Source: JAWWPG01 sp033850885
GTDB taxonomy: Bacteria > Actinomycetota > Actinomycetes > Propionibacteriales > Nocardioidaceae
Length of the DNA stretch: 42,912 bases
NCBI GenBank assembly: GCA_033850885.1
Contig: JAWWPG010000025.1
Coordinates: 1-42,912 of the forward strand
Reading direction: 5' to 3'
Below are positions 15,407 to 24,077 of the stretch, in pieces (position 1 is the first letter of the stretch; each line of letters starts with the position of its first letter). The notes under the pieces are model-generated. The model saw nothing but the letters and a program-made list of their open reading frames with translations. It ran no database searches and was not told the DNA's origin. Both the position numbers and the translations under genes were made by a program.

Positions 15407-16567
15407 GTGCGCGTCGGTCTGCTCACCCGCGAGTACCCCCCTGCGATCTACGGCGGGGCGGGCGTCCATGTCGACTACCTGTCCCGCGAGCTGCGCGGCC
15501 TCGTCGACCTCTCCGTGCTGTGCATGGGTGAGGATCGCCCGGAGGCGCAGGCCTTCGCCGAGATCGACCCACGCTTTCCCGCCGCGAACCAGGTGCTCCA
15601 CACCATGTCGGCGGACCTGGCGATGGTCGCGGCGTGTGACGGCCTCGACCTGGTCCACTCACACACCTGGTACGCCAACCTCGCCGGCTACCTGGCGAGG
15701 CTGCTCTACGGCGTACCCCACGTCGTGTCGGCCCACTCCCTCGAGCCACTGCGTCCATGGAAGGCGGAGCAGCTCGGTGGTGGCTACCGCGTCTCGTCCT
15801 GGATCGAGCGCACCGCCTACCTAGCCGCCGACGCGGTGATCGCCGTGAGCCACGGGATGGCCGAGGACGTGCGGAGCGCCTACCCGGAGCTCGACCCGGA
15901 GCGGATCTGTGTCATCTACAACGGCATCGACGCCGACTTCTACCGGCCCGACCCGGCCACCGACGTCGTCGAGGGTCTCGGCATCGACCTCGCTCGGCCA
16001 TACGTCACGTTCGTGGGTCGAATCACCCGGCAGAAGGGCGTTCCGCACCTGCTGCGTGCCGCGCTGGGGTTCGACCGGTCGTTGCAGGTGCTCCTGCTCG
16101 CGGGTGCCGCGGACACGCCGGACCTCAAAGCCGAGACGGATGCCGCGATCGACACCCTGCGTCGCTCGCGCGACGGTGTCGTAGTGGTCAACGACATGCT
16201 GCCGCGGGAGTCGGTGCGGCAGGTGCTCTCCCACACCCGGGCGTTCCTGTGTCCTTCGGTTTACGAGCCGTTGGGCATCGTCAACCTCGAGGCGATGTCC
16301 TGCGGGGCAGCAGTCGTCGCGAGCGCCGTCGGTGGTATCCCCGAGGTCGTCGTCGACGGTACGACGGGGCTCCTCGTCGCCTACACGCCACAGGCGCCGG
16401 GCGACTTCGAGACGAGGTTCGCCGAGGCCGTGAACCTGCTCGCGGCGGACCCCGGGCGGGCCGCACAGATGGGCCGGGCCGGACGTCGACGCGCCGTCGA
16501 GTCCTTCGGGTGGCCCGCGATCGCCCAGCAGACCGTCGATCTCTACCGGTCGCTGCTGCGGGCGTGA
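15407..16567 (+). CDS. glgM: GT4 glycogen/maltose-1-phosphate synthase
   Basis: 386 residues from GTG 15407; open frame upstream overlaps glgC and is not used. GT-B fold: N-terminal VGLLTREYPPAIYGGAGVHV with the conserved Gly-Gly loop, DLVHSHTWYANLAGYLA, then the C-terminal half with FVGRITRQKGVPHLLRAA and the E-x7-E motif SVYEPLGIVNLEAMSCG. This actinobacterial 'GlgA' type was shown in mycobacteria to be GlgM, which joins ADP-glucose to glucose-1-phosphate to give maltose-1-phosphate for the GlgE route; plain glycogen synthase activity is the alternative. TAGGGT ends 7 bases before the start, suggesting a leaderless transcript. Confidence 0.9.
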   Translation: MRVGLLTREYPPAIYGGAGVHVDYLSRELRGLVDLSVLCMGEDRPEAQAFAEIDPRFPAANQVLHTMSADLAMVAACDGLDLVHSHTWYANLAGYLARLLYGVPHVVSAHSLEPLRPWKAEQLGGGYRVSSWIERTAYLAADAVIAVSHGMAEDVRSAYPELDPERICVIYNGIDADFYRPDPATDVVEGLGIDLARPYVTFVGRITRQKGVPHLLRAALGFDRSLQVLLLAGAADTPDLKAETDAAIDTLRRSRDGVVVVNDMLPRESVRQVLSHTRAFLCPSVYEPLGIVNLEAMSCGAAVVASAVGGIPEVVVDGTTGLLVAYTPQAPGDFETRFAEAVNLLAADPGRAAQMGRAGRRRAVESFGWPAIAQQTVDLYRSLLRA

Positions 16568-16628
16568 GCCGCGCGCGCGGACGGCGGCAACCGCTATACT
16601 TAACCTTTCAACTACCCTGAGAGATGCC

Positions 16629-17453
16629 ATGACGCAACCCGCCGAGTCACCCGGGAACGCCGGAGCCGCGATGCCAGCCCTCTACCTGAGCCACGGCGCT
16701 CCGCCGCTCGCCGACGACGCCCGCTGGACGCAGGAACTTGCTGAGTGGTCAGCCGCACTCCCCCGCCCACACGCGATCCTGATGATCTCGGCACACTGGG
16801 AGGAGGCGCCACTCAGCATCGGCGCGACGGAGACGGTGCCGCTGGTCTACGACTTCTGGGGGTTCCCGCAGCGTTACTACGAGGTGAGGTACGCCGCCCC
16901 GGGCGCGCCCGAGCTCGCCGCGAAAGTGCGCAGCCTGCTCGCCGTACCCGGCCTCGGCACGCACGAAGCGCCGCAACGTGGCCTCGACCACGGAGCCTAC
17001 GTACCGCTTGCCGAGATGTACCCGGCGGCCGACATCCCCACCCTCCAGGTCTCCATGCCGACGCTCGACCCCGACACGCTGTTCGAGATCGGCCGTCGGC
17101 TCGCGCCACTGCGGGACGAAGGAGTGCTGATCGTCGGCAGCGGCTTCACCACCCACAACCTCCAGCTCGCCTCGCTGGGAGGTCGAAGCGACGCCCCGCC
17201 GCCGGCGTGGTCCAGCGAGTTCGACACCTGGATCGCCGGCGCCCTCGCCTCGATGGATGTGGACGCCGTACTCGACTTCCTGCACAAGGCTCCGGCAGCC
17301 CGGGTCGCCCATCCCCGCACCGAGCACTTCGCCCCCCTCTTCGTGACGCTGGGTGCCTGGCTCGGCACCAGCTCGGACGCCGCGGCACCGCCGCTGTCGA
17401 CCGTCGAGGGGTTCTGGTACGGGCTCTCGAAGCGGTCGTGGCAGTTCGCCTGA
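16629..17453 (+). CDS. Extradiol dioxygenase of the DODA/YgiD (LigB) type
   Basis: 274 residues. Class III ring-cleavage fold: YLSHGAPPL (His22), MISAHWEEAPLSIG (His56) and GLDHGAYVPLAEMYP are the metal-binding and active-site blocks of the 4,5-DOPA dioxygenase family, followed by GSGFTTHNLQLASL. These Fe or Zn enzymes open catechol rings such as L-DOPA, though most bacterial members have unknown natural substrates. The gene is preceded by a short, relatively AT-rich stretch (TATACTTAACCTTTCAACTA, 16592-16611) that is probably its promoter or operator. It ends 22 bases before def. Confidence 0.9.
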   Translation: MTQPAESPGNAGAAMPALYLSHGAPPLADDARWTQELAEWSAALPRPHAILMISAHWEEAPLSIGATETVPLVYDFWGFPQRYYEVRYAAPGAPELAAKVRSLLAVPGLGTHEAPQRGLDHGAYVPLAEMYPAADIPTLQVSMPTLDPDTLFEIGRRLAPLRDEGVLIVGSGFTTHNLQLASLGGRSDAPPPAWSSEFDTWIAGALASMDVDAVLDFLHKAPAARVAHPRTEHFAPLFVTLGAWLGTSSDAAAPPLSTVEGFWYGLSKRSWQFA

Positions 17454-17474
17454 GGACTGGGATACGGTCCGACG

Positions 17475-18092
17475 GTGGCTGACCTACCCGCGGGCGGCAC
17501 ACCGCGACCGATGACCCGATGGGGCCACCCCGTGATGCACTCACGGTGCAGCCCCGTGCAGGCGTTCGACGGACACCTCGCCACCCTGGTCGCCGACATG
17601 GTCGCGACCATGTACGCCGCCGACGGGGTCGGTCTGGCCGCGAACCAGGTTGGGGTGAGCCTCCGCGTCTTCGTGTTCGACTGTGCCGACGAGGACGGGG
17701 TGCCCCGTCGCGGTGTCGCCTGCAACCCGGTGCTCGTGCTGCCGGAGGGGAAGGACCGCGTTCTCGACGAGGGCGACGAGGGCTGCCTGTCCCTACCGGG
17801 CGCGTTCGCGCCGCTGCCGCGACCCGACCGTGCGACCGTCACCGGCGTCGACGAACGCGGGCAGCCGGTGACCTTCTCCGGGACCGGCTACCTCGCCCGG
17901 TGCCTCCAGCACGAGTCCGACCACCTGGAGGGGGTGGTGTTCGGTGACCGGCTCCCCACCCGAGCCCGCAAGCGGCTCTACAAGGACGCGGAACGATACG
18001 CGCAGAACTATCCCCACGAATGGCCGGTCACCGCGGAGGAATGGGCGTCGCCGCCCCTCCATCCCCCCGCCACGGACGGGCCGAGGGCGTAG
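17475..18092 (+). CDS. def: Peptide deformylase
   Basis: 205 residues. All three deformylase motifs are present: GVGLAANQ (51-58), EGCLSLPG (102-109, metal ligand Cys104) and QHESDHLEG (145-153, His146 and His150 as metal ligands, Glu147 catalytic; Ser takes the place of the usual Leu/Met in HExDH). It removes the formyl group from new proteins. The C-terminal 30 residues are a polar extension. GTG 17475 follows a TACGGT -10-like box by 6 bases, so the mRNA may be leaderless. Confidence 0.95.
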   Translation: MADLPAGGTPRPMTRWGHPVMHSRCSPVQAFDGHLATLVADMVATMYAADGVGLAANQVGVSLRVFVFDCADEDGVPRRGVACNPVLVLPEGKDRVLDEGDEGCLSLPGAFAPLPRPDRATVTGVDERGQPVTFSGTGYLARCLQHESDHLEGVVFGDRLPTRARKRLYKDAERYAQNYPHEWPVTAEEWASPPLHPPATDGPRA

Positions 18093-18172
18093 CACACGAC
18101 AGCCGTCGCCGGGCCGCTCCCGCGCCATGCACCGGCACACCATCGGCTTGTCGGCTGTCCGGGAAGGCGTGG

Positions 18173-19258
18173 TTACCGGATGTGGCCGAACCACATGAGC
18201 TCCCAGATCCCGGGGTCCGCGACCTTCTCCACGGACTGCCCGTCGACCAGGTGTTCAAGCTCGACCTGGCCAGTGAAGCGCAGGTAGGCGCCGTCGAATC
18301 GGGCAACTTTGGCCAGCAGATGCTTGACCCCCGTCATCCGATCGACCATCCGCTCGTCGACAATCGTCGACTGTCGCTGATAGCGGATGACATAGCGATC
18401 CGCCCCGTCGTCGTACTCGTAGGTGACGACCTGCGCGAACGGCTTACCGGTGTGCTCGTCGACCTGCTCGCCCTCCAAGAAGAACCGCACCTGACCGGGG
18501 TCGTCGGCGATGACTGCGCCGTCCCTCGCGAGCATGAAGATCGGGATCTCAGTGCTGCCGTACTTCGCCTCGGCCGTGATGTAGCTCGACACGATGGAGT
18601 ACGGCCCGGCCTGGGCACGGCCCCAGTACCAGTGGTTGATCAGCTTGGTCATGGCCACGTCCCCCCAGTTGTGATCGTGGTAGCTAACACCCGTGAGCCT
18701 CTCCTGAACACCGTCCAGGACGAGGTCAACCACGACGATCCCCTGCGGCACGGACGGCAGCCACGCGAAGAAGTGCTCGTCGCGGTCACCGAAGTACAGG
18801 TAGCCCGTACCGGGGCGCCACGCCGGCACCTGCCCGACCAGGTCGATGTCCAGCAGCAGTGGACCCTCCTCGACGTGGATGTGGTACCTCAACTGCTCAC
18901 CCCACTCGACGTTTCGGAACGTGTTCGGGCCGATGGTGACGTCACACCTGTCCGTGGCCGCGTGAAAGCCAGCAGCGTCGGCTTTGGTCTCCCATTGATG
19001 GTGCCAGCCGTCGGGGCGATCGAGCTCGACGGAGACGTAAGGCGCCAGGCCCTTGTCAACGCCCTCGATGAACGGCTTCGTGTAGAACACCACGACCAGG
19101 GAGCTGCCGTCGTCGAGGTGGGTGTCGAAGTACCACCATTCGTAGGTGTTCTCCTCGCCCGTGGTGCGCATCCCGTCTTCACGACGCGCGATCGGTTGTG
19201 GAGCGATGCCGAGGGCGGTGTAGTCCTGCGGTCGGCGGGCGTTTCGTGCAGTACCCAC
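18173..19258 (-). CDS. CrtC/AttH-like lipocalin-fold protein
   Basis: About 361 residues. ENTYEWWYFDTHLDDGSSLV near the start and GVSYHDHNWGDVAM, then HWYWGRAQAGPYSIVSSYI, in the middle are signatures of the hydroxyneurosporene synthase (CrtC)/AttH double-lipocalin family. CrtC hydrates carotenoids, but most homologues have other unknown lipid-like ligands, and no carotenoid genes are nearby. The GTG at 19258 is favoured over ATG 19297 because AGAGGA lies about 8 bases before it. No signal peptide is evident. A hairpin separates it from the gene upstream. Confidence 0.75.
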   Translation of the reverse strand: MGTARNARRPQDYTALGIAPQPIARREDGMRTTGEENTYEWWYFDTHLDDGSSLVVVFYTKPFIEGVDKGLAPYVSVELDRPDGWHHQWETKADAAGFHAATDRCDVTIGPNTFRNVEWGEQLRYHIHVEEGPLLLDIDLVGQVPAWRPGTGYLYFGDRDEHFFAWLPSVPQGIVVVDLVLDGVQERLTGVSYHDHNWGDVAMTKLINHWYWGRAQAGPYSIVSSYITAEAKYGSTEIPIFMLARDGAVIADDPGQVRFFLEGEQVDEHTGKPFAQVVTYEYDDGADRYVIRYQRQSTIVDERMVDRMTGVKHLLAKVARFDGAYLRFTGQVELEHLVDGQSVEKVADPGIWELMWFGHIR

Positions 19259-19350
19259 GGTCAATGTCCTCTCGTTCCCGCCACTCCACCACCTCACTGA
19301 ACGTTCTGCTCATTCTCCTAGCGCTGACTCGGCGGCGGACCAGGACGCAG

Positions 19351-19381
19351 TGACCCCTCGCGGCTGATGCGCGAGGGGTCA
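19351..19381 (-). terminator. Perfect 12-bp hairpin between two genes
   Basis: TGACCCCTCGCG (19351-19362) and CGCGAGGGGTCA (19370-19381) form a perfect 12-bp stem with a 7-base loop. It lies between the stop of the secreted repeat protein (19404) and the start of the CrtC-like gene, so it would end transcription of the former. No clear T-run is present on either strand. Confidence 0.65.
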
Positions 19382-19403
19382 TTGGCTTCCGCGGAAGCCC
19401 GGC

Positions 19404-20675
19404 TCAGTGGGCTGAGGCGTGTGACACGGCAACGCGGATGTCGCTGCCGACCGGCAGCCCCAGCGTGTTGGCGTGCTTGACGACGAGCTCGATCATCCGA
19501 ACCTCGATGCTGTTGGGCAGGTGGATGACCCGGTGCAGCCATAGGGTTCCGACACCGACGATGCGCAGTTTGGTGTTGGGCGCGACGTTGGCGTTGATCT
19601 GGGAGAATCCCGCCACCGACAGGGTGCCGAACGATGAACCGGCGTCACTGAACGTGAAGGTGGTGCCGTCGGTGGATGCGTGGGTGTCCGCCCTGATGAC
19701 GGTGGCTTGAACCAGCTCGCTGACTACGTTCGCGCTGTCGACGGTGGATGTTGTTTCGCCCGATGCGGTGGATCCGTCGATCCTTCCCTCGGCGGTGTTG
19801 TGGACAGCCCCGGTCACGAGCACACCCGGAAGCGAGACCCCGACGCCGTCGTGGACCTTGAGGTGTCCGTTGGTTCCCAGGCACGGGAGGATCACTCGGA
19901 ACGACGGCCCGGAGCTGACCACGTGGCCGAGCTGTGCGCGAGTTCCATACGCAAACCCGTCCAACGTACCGGCGACGGGTCCACGCAGAGCACTGGTGGC
20001 GTGTGCGACGACAACGTTCGTGCCGACCGGGATGTTGAGCAGGTTCGTCTGGTCGATCACCACGTGAACCGCGTTGACGGTCAGCGCCGCCGACCTGGTT
20101 CCGACTTTGCTTGTCTGCTCGTTCAGCACGACGTACCCGAGGCCGGTCAGGTTGATCCTGGTGTTCTTGGCGACGGTGCCGGTGATGGGAATGCCGGCCA
20201 CGCTGAGGGACGTGAACGAGGTACCCCGTGCACTGGTGTGGAACCCTGAACTGATGTGGTACGTGGCGCTGGCCGACCGGACGGCAGCGGCGGTGACCAG
20301 ACCCGTCAACAGGTTGAGGTTCTGTACGTTCGCGGTGGTCACGGTCTTGACCGGCGAAACCAGGGTGTCAGCCGTCGTATCGATCGTGCCCGTGCTCAGC
20401 ACTGGCGGCAGGGTGACGTCGGTAACCGTGTTCGTCAGATGGACACCTGGGGCGGTCGCACACCCTAGGACGACCGGAGCTGACGGGGCGGACGTGACGA
20501 CATTGCCCAGGTTGACCCTTGTTCCGTAGGCGTCGCCCTGGTAGGCAAACCGGCTGGTCGCTGCCGTGGAAACCGAGTGCGTCGTCGAAGCCTGTGACGG
20601 CATCGCCGACACTCCAAGCGCGGCGACGACCGTCACGAGGGGAAGAAGCGCAAACTTCGGGGCGAGCATTTTCAT
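19404..20675 (-). CDS. Secreted two-repeat protein (choice-of-anchor P-like)
   Basis: 423 residues. A signal peptide (LLPLVTVVAALGVSAM, likely cut after SQA near residue 29) is followed by two tandem copies of a beta-rich module of about 190 residues. Each copy opens with FAY(x)GTR..LG.VV.S.PS...L.C and closes with LPVG(T/S)(N/D)....(A/S)HA. The module resembles proteins labelled 'choice-of-anchor P', but no LPXTG or membrane anchor is seen here, so it is probably released or held non-covalently. Composition is Thr/Val/Ala-rich. AAAGGAAGG precedes the ATG at 20675. The 250 bp upstream are AT-richer than the rest of the window and hold its promoter. Confidence 0.75.
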   Translation of the reverse strand: MKMLAPKFALLPLVTVVAALGVSAMPSQASTTHSVSTAATSRFAYQGDAYGTRVNLGNVVTSAPSAPVVLGCATAPGVHLTNTVTDVTLPPVLSTGTIDTTADTLVSPVKTVTTANVQNLNLLTGLVTAAAVRSASATYHISSGFHTSARGTSFTSLSVAGIPITGTVAKNTRINLTGLGYVVLNEQTSKVGTRSAALTVNAVHVVIDQTNLLNIPVGTNVVVAHATSALRGPVAGTLDGFAYGTRAQLGHVVSSGPSFRVILPCLGTNGHLKVHDGVGVSLPGVLVTGAVHNTAEGRIDGSTASGETTSTVDSANVVSELVQATVIRADTHASTDGTTFTFSDAGSSFGTLSVAGFSQINANVAPNTKLRIVGVGTLWLHRVIHLPNSIEVRMIELVVKHANTLGLPVGSDIRVAVSHASAH

Positions 20676-20925
20676 CGTCGCCGCCTTCCTTTAGGGGGAT
20701 CTGATGGAGAACGTCAGAGCGTCCTCCGGTCAAGAAGGGCGCGTTGGACGACTGCTTCCGCAAGGTGTCCCGACGCGACTCCGGCGTTGCTCGCGGTCAG
20801 CCGAGACGCTGCCTTGCAAGGGCAGGCTTAGACAGTATACGCAGAAGGGACTAACAGAAGGCAATAGTACTAATGAGAAAAAAGAACGGCTAATCGCACT
20901 ATCCGCCCACCAAAGGTTGCGCCGG

Positions 20926-21858
20926 TCACCAGTCGAGTGGCCGCTGCTCGGGTGCCTCCATGGACCGCGCCGCCTTTCTTATCCTCGTGGCGTAGAAGGC
21001 GACCGCTGCCGCGGCGGCGACGTTCAGCGAGTCAACGCCTGCCGCCATCGGGATTCGCACCTTGAGGTCAACCTTGCACGCAGCCTGTGGGCTCACCCCG
21101 CGGCCCTCGCTCCCGAAGATCAACGCGAGGCGGTCGATGTCTCGCGCCGCCAGCTCGTGCAGTGGGATCGAGCCGTCGTCCAGAGTCAAGGCCGCCGTCA
21201 CGTAACCCTGCTCACTGAGCGCGCCGATCCCGCTGGGCCAAGGGTCGATCCGAGTCCAGGGCACCTGGAAGACCGCCCCCATCGAGACCTTGATCGACCG
21301 GCGGTAGAGCGGGTCGGCACACCGGGGGGTCACGAGTACCCCGTCAACCCCAAGCGCCGCTGCACTCCTGAACCCGGCTCCCACATTGGCGTGGTCCACG
21401 AAGTCCTCGAAGACCGCGAGTCGGCTGGTTCGCAGTCCTGAATCGACCAACGCGCCGACGCTGGCGTGGTCGACGACGTCCTCTGGCACGACGACCCGTC
21501 GTGCTCCGTCCAGCACGGCTTCGACGGCCGGCAGCACCGGTCGCTGCATGGACGCGAGCGCGCCCCGGTGAACGTGGAACCCCGTGACCTCCTCTGCGAC
21601 CGCCTCGGTGACGACAAAGCAAGGTACGTCGACCGCGGACGCCAGCACGTCCGCCAGACCGGTTAGCCAGCGCTTCGCCATCAGGAACGACCTCGGCCGG
21701 CATCCCGCCTCGACCGCCCGACGCACGACCTTCTCACCCTCCGCGATGAAGAGGCCACGCTCCACCTCCAGGTGCCGGCGGAGCTGGACGTCGCGCAGCC
21801 GTACGTAGTCGGCAAGCCTCGGGTCGCCGACGTCGTCGATGTGAACCAGCTCAGCCAC
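20926..21858 (-). CDS. TrmH/SpoU-family RNA 2'-O-methyltransferase
   Basis: 310 residues from GTG 21858 (VAELVHIDDVGD). N-terminal substrate-binding part: RRHLEVERGLFIAEGEKVVR, typical of the rRNA-methylating SpoU subgroup. The knotted SPOUT domain is in the last 160 residues, with motif 2 LALIFGSEGRGVSPQA and motif 3 VRIPMAAGVDSLNVAAAAAV, which bind SAM through the trefoil knot. It probably methylates a ribose in rRNA or tRNA; the target base is unknown. Divergent from the PEBP gene with 76 bp between. Earlier in-frame codons up to 22278 run into that gene and are rejected. Confidence 0.9.
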   Translation of the reverse strand: MAELVHIDDVGDPRLADYVRLRDVQLRRHLEVERGLFIAEGEKVVRRAVEAGCRPRSFLMAKRWLTGLADVLASAVDVPCFVVTEAVAEEVTGFHVHRGALASMQRPVLPAVEAVLDGARRVVVPEDVVDHASVGALVDSGLRTSRLAVFEDFVDHANVGAGFRSAAALGVDGVLVTPRCADPLYRRSIKVSMGAVFQVPWTRIDPWPSGIGALSEQGYVTAALTLDDGSIPLHELAARDIDRLALIFGSEGRGVSPQAACKVDLKVRIPMAAGVDSLNVAAAAAVAFYATRIRKAARSMEAPEQRPLDW

Positions 21859-21934
21859 CCGGCAATTATCGCGGCGAGCCCGGGTGACCTGAGCCGCCGG
21901 TTGTGAGACGTCGGGAATCCGCGAAGATGGGGGC

Positions 21935-22462
21935 ATGACACTCGAACGCCCCACTCCCGAAGACCCGTACGCCAAGCTCCCGAGCGCTCCGGCGTTCTCG
22001 GTGACAAGTCCCCAGCTGACCGACGGGGAGGCGCTTCCGGGCTCTGCCGTCGCATCCGGTGACAACCGCTCCCCCGAGCTCTCCTGGTCGGGATTCCCCG
22101 AGGGGACGAAGAGCTTCACGGTCTCCTGCTTCGACCCCGATGCGCCGACTCCGAGCGGGTTCTGGCACTGGTTCGTGGTCGACATCCCGGGCGACGTCAC
22201 CAGCCTGGCGGCCGGCGCCGGGGACTCCGACGACTCCCTGCCGGGCGGCGCCTTCCATCTGCGGAACGACATCGGCAACTCGTCGTACGACGGGGCGGCA
22301 CCGCCGGAAGGTGACTTCGCACACCGCTACTACTACGTGGTCCACGCGGTCGGCGAGGACAAGCTCGGGGTTGACGGCGAGGCCAGCCCCGCCGTCGCGT
22401 CCTTCAACCTGGTGTTCAAGGCGCTTGGCCGGGCGATCATCGTCGGCACCCACCGGACCTGA
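21935..22462 (+). CDS. YbhB/YbcL-type PEBP (Raf kinase inhibitor-like) protein
   Basis: 175 residues, cytosolic, usual length for bacterial PEBPs. The ligand-pocket motif FDPDAPTPSGFWHWFVVDIP and the later GAAPPEGDFAHRYYYVVHAV are diagnostic of the family. Bacterial members bind anions or small phospho-ligands, and their role is unclear. It starts at ATG 21935 after a GGGGG stretch, and the following hydrolase begins 6 bases past its stop, so the two are probably one transcript. Confidence 0.9.
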   Translation: MTLERPTPEDPYAKLPSAPAFSVTSPQLTDGEALPGSAVASGDNRSPELSWSGFPEGTKSFTVSCFDPDAPTPSGFWHWFVVDIPGDVTSLAAGAGDSDDSLPGGAFHLRNDIGNSSYDGAAPPEGDFAHRYYYVVHAVGEDKLGVDGEASPAVASFNLVFKALGRAIIVGTHRT

Positions 22463-22468
22463 CCGAAG

Positions 22469-23431
22469 ATGGTCGAGCGCGACGGCCTCGGAGATCCCTA
22501 TACCAGGGAGACGATCGAGCTCCCTGACGACTATGAGGGTCCCGTGGTGGCGACGCTCGTCCACCGGCCGGCCGACACGGGGGTGAGTGCCGGCGCTGTG
22601 CTGCATGTGCACGGCTTCTGCGACTACTTCTTCCAGACCGTGACGGCGGAGTTCTACACCGGACTCGGGTTCGACTTCTTTGCGGTCGACCTGCGCAAGT
22701 GCGGCAGGTCCCTGCTCCCCAACCAGACGCCGAACTTCTGCCTTGACCTCGCGGAGTACTACCCGGACCTCGACGCGGCGCTGAGCATCATCCGCGAGCG
22801 CACAGGTCACCAGCTGGTCGTCTTCGACGCCCACTCGACAGGCGGCCTCATCGTCCCGCTCTGGGCGGTGGCTCGCGCCGCCGAAGGCGACCAGGTGGCG
22901 GACGCGCTCGTCCTCAACAGCCCGTGGCTCGACCTTCAAGGCTCGTTCTTCGTACGTACGGCGGGAACCGAGGCGATCAACCGGGTCGGGCAGCGCAGGC
23001 CCTACGCCACGGTGCCGAGGAACGTGTCCGGCGTCTACGTCGAGTCGCTGCACCGCGACCACCACGGCGAGTGGGACTTCAACCAGGCCTGGAAACCGTT
23101 GCAGAGCATCCCCGTGAAGGCCGGCTGGCTGCGCGCCGTACGGGCCGGCCATCGCGCGGTCCACAAAGGAATATCGGTGCCGGCACCGATCCTGGTCCTC
23201 TGCTCACGGCGGAGCCTGGTCCCGCAGGCGTACACGGAGGAGTCGCTGACCGTCGACACCGTTCTCGATGTACGGCAGATCACCAAGTGGTCACACCAGC
23301 TCGGGGACGACGTCACGATCGCCCGAGTGCCCGACGCCATGCACGACGTCTTCCTGTCCCGCAAGGACGTTCGCGAAGAGGCGTTCTCGCGGACCCGGCG
23401 CTGGCTCGAATACGCCCTCGCGCCCCGGTAA
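22469..23431 (+). CDS. Alpha/beta hydrolase (lysophospholipase-like)
   Basis: 320 residues. The oxyanion-hole HGF is at 48-50, the nucleophile elbow AHSTGG at 121-126 (Ser123), and a likely catalytic His is in DAMHDVF near the end. The HSTGG form of the elbow, and VHVHGFCDYFFQ with a following 'AVDLRKCGRS', match a family of actinobacterial esterases/lysophospholipases. It hydrolyses an unknown ester. It follows the PEBP gene by 6 bases. Confidence 0.85.
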   Translation: MVERDGLGDPYTRETIELPDDYEGPVVATLVHRPADTGVSAGAVLHVHGFCDYFFQTVTAEFYTGLGFDFFAVDLRKCGRSLLPNQTPNFCLDLAEYYPDLDAALSIIRERTGHQLVVFDAHSTGGLIVPLWAVARAAEGDQVADALVLNSPWLDLQGSFFVRTAGTEAINRVGQRRPYATVPRNVSGVYVESLHRDHHGEWDFNQAWKPLQSIPVKAGWLRAVRAGHRAVHKGISVPAPILVLCSRRSLVPQAYTEESLTVDTVLDVRQITKWSHQLGDDVTIARVPDAMHDVFLSRKDVREEAFSRTRRWLEYALAPR

Positions 23432-23507
23432 GCCGAGAGTCGAGGACGCCGCCGGACACGCCCCGCGGATGCCCCGATGCCCGCTGCGTGCGTGAGAGGC
23501 TTCGACC

Positions 23508-24047
23508 GTGGCCGAGCCCGCCTCGACGCTGGAGGGTGTCCGTGACCATCAGCGCGGCTGGGTCTCACGGCTGGCCAGCCGCGCGTTCGTCGTCCTGCTC
23601 TTCCTGATCTGCGTGGCGGGAGGCACCGGCCTGCTGGGGGGCCGCACCTCCACCGCCACCGCCGAGGGCGTGGGCAAGGGCTACCGGATGGTGCTCAGCT
23701 ACCCGCACACCGCGCGACCCGGGCTCGACGCCTTCTGGGAGCTCGAGGTCGTGCACGCCGGCGGCTTCCACGGGCCGATCACGCTCGCCGTCACGGGGTC
23801 GTACTTCGACCTCTTCGAGACGCAGGGCTACTACCCCACACCGTCCAGCACGACGCGAGACGGCACCTACGTCTACATGACGTTCACACCGCCGCCCGGG
23901 GGTGACACGTTCAAGGTGATGTTCGACTCCTACGTCCAGCCCTACGTGGAGCCGAGTCACCTGTTGGCCCAACCCGCGACGGTCATCCTGCTCAAGCATG
24001 GACAGCGCCTTGACGCGATCCACTTCTCCACATGGCTGTTCCCCTGA
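23508..24047 (+). CDS. Single-pass membrane protein, extracytoplasmic domain unknown
   Basis: 179 residues. One hydrophobic segment (about 27-45, FVVLLFLICVAGGTGLLGG) is followed by an outside domain of about 130 residues rich in aromatic residues and Gly, predicted to be a beta-sandwich (MVLSYPHTARPGLDAFWELE, GPITLAVTGSYFDLFETQGY). I do not recognise the family. The gene is followed 30 bases later by the DUF421 membrane protein; the pairing with DUF421 proteins suggests a shared job at the membrane. GTG 23508 start. Confidence 0.65.
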   Translation: MAEPASTLEGVRDHQRGWVSRLASRAFVVLLFLICVAGGTGLLGGRTSTATAEGVGKGYRMVLSYPHTARPGLDAFWELEVVHAGGFHGPITLAVTGSYFDLFETQGYYPTPSSTTRDGTYVYMTFTPPPGGDTFKVMFDSYVQPYVEPSHLLAQPATVILLKHGQRLDAIHFSTWLFP

Positions 24048-24077
24048 CATGCCAGCAGGTCGAAAGCAGGTCAGCTG

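Noticed and set aside
18098..18159. GACAGCCG...CGGCTGTC as a terminator between def and the CrtC-like gene
   Set aside because: The stem is perfect but only 8 bp with a 46-base loop and no T-run; such pairs arise by chance in GC-rich DNA.
18020..19300. 426-codon plus-strand frame opposite the CrtC-like gene
   Set aside because: The CrtC/AttH signatures are on the other strand; this frame has Asp/Val/Arg-rich antisense composition.
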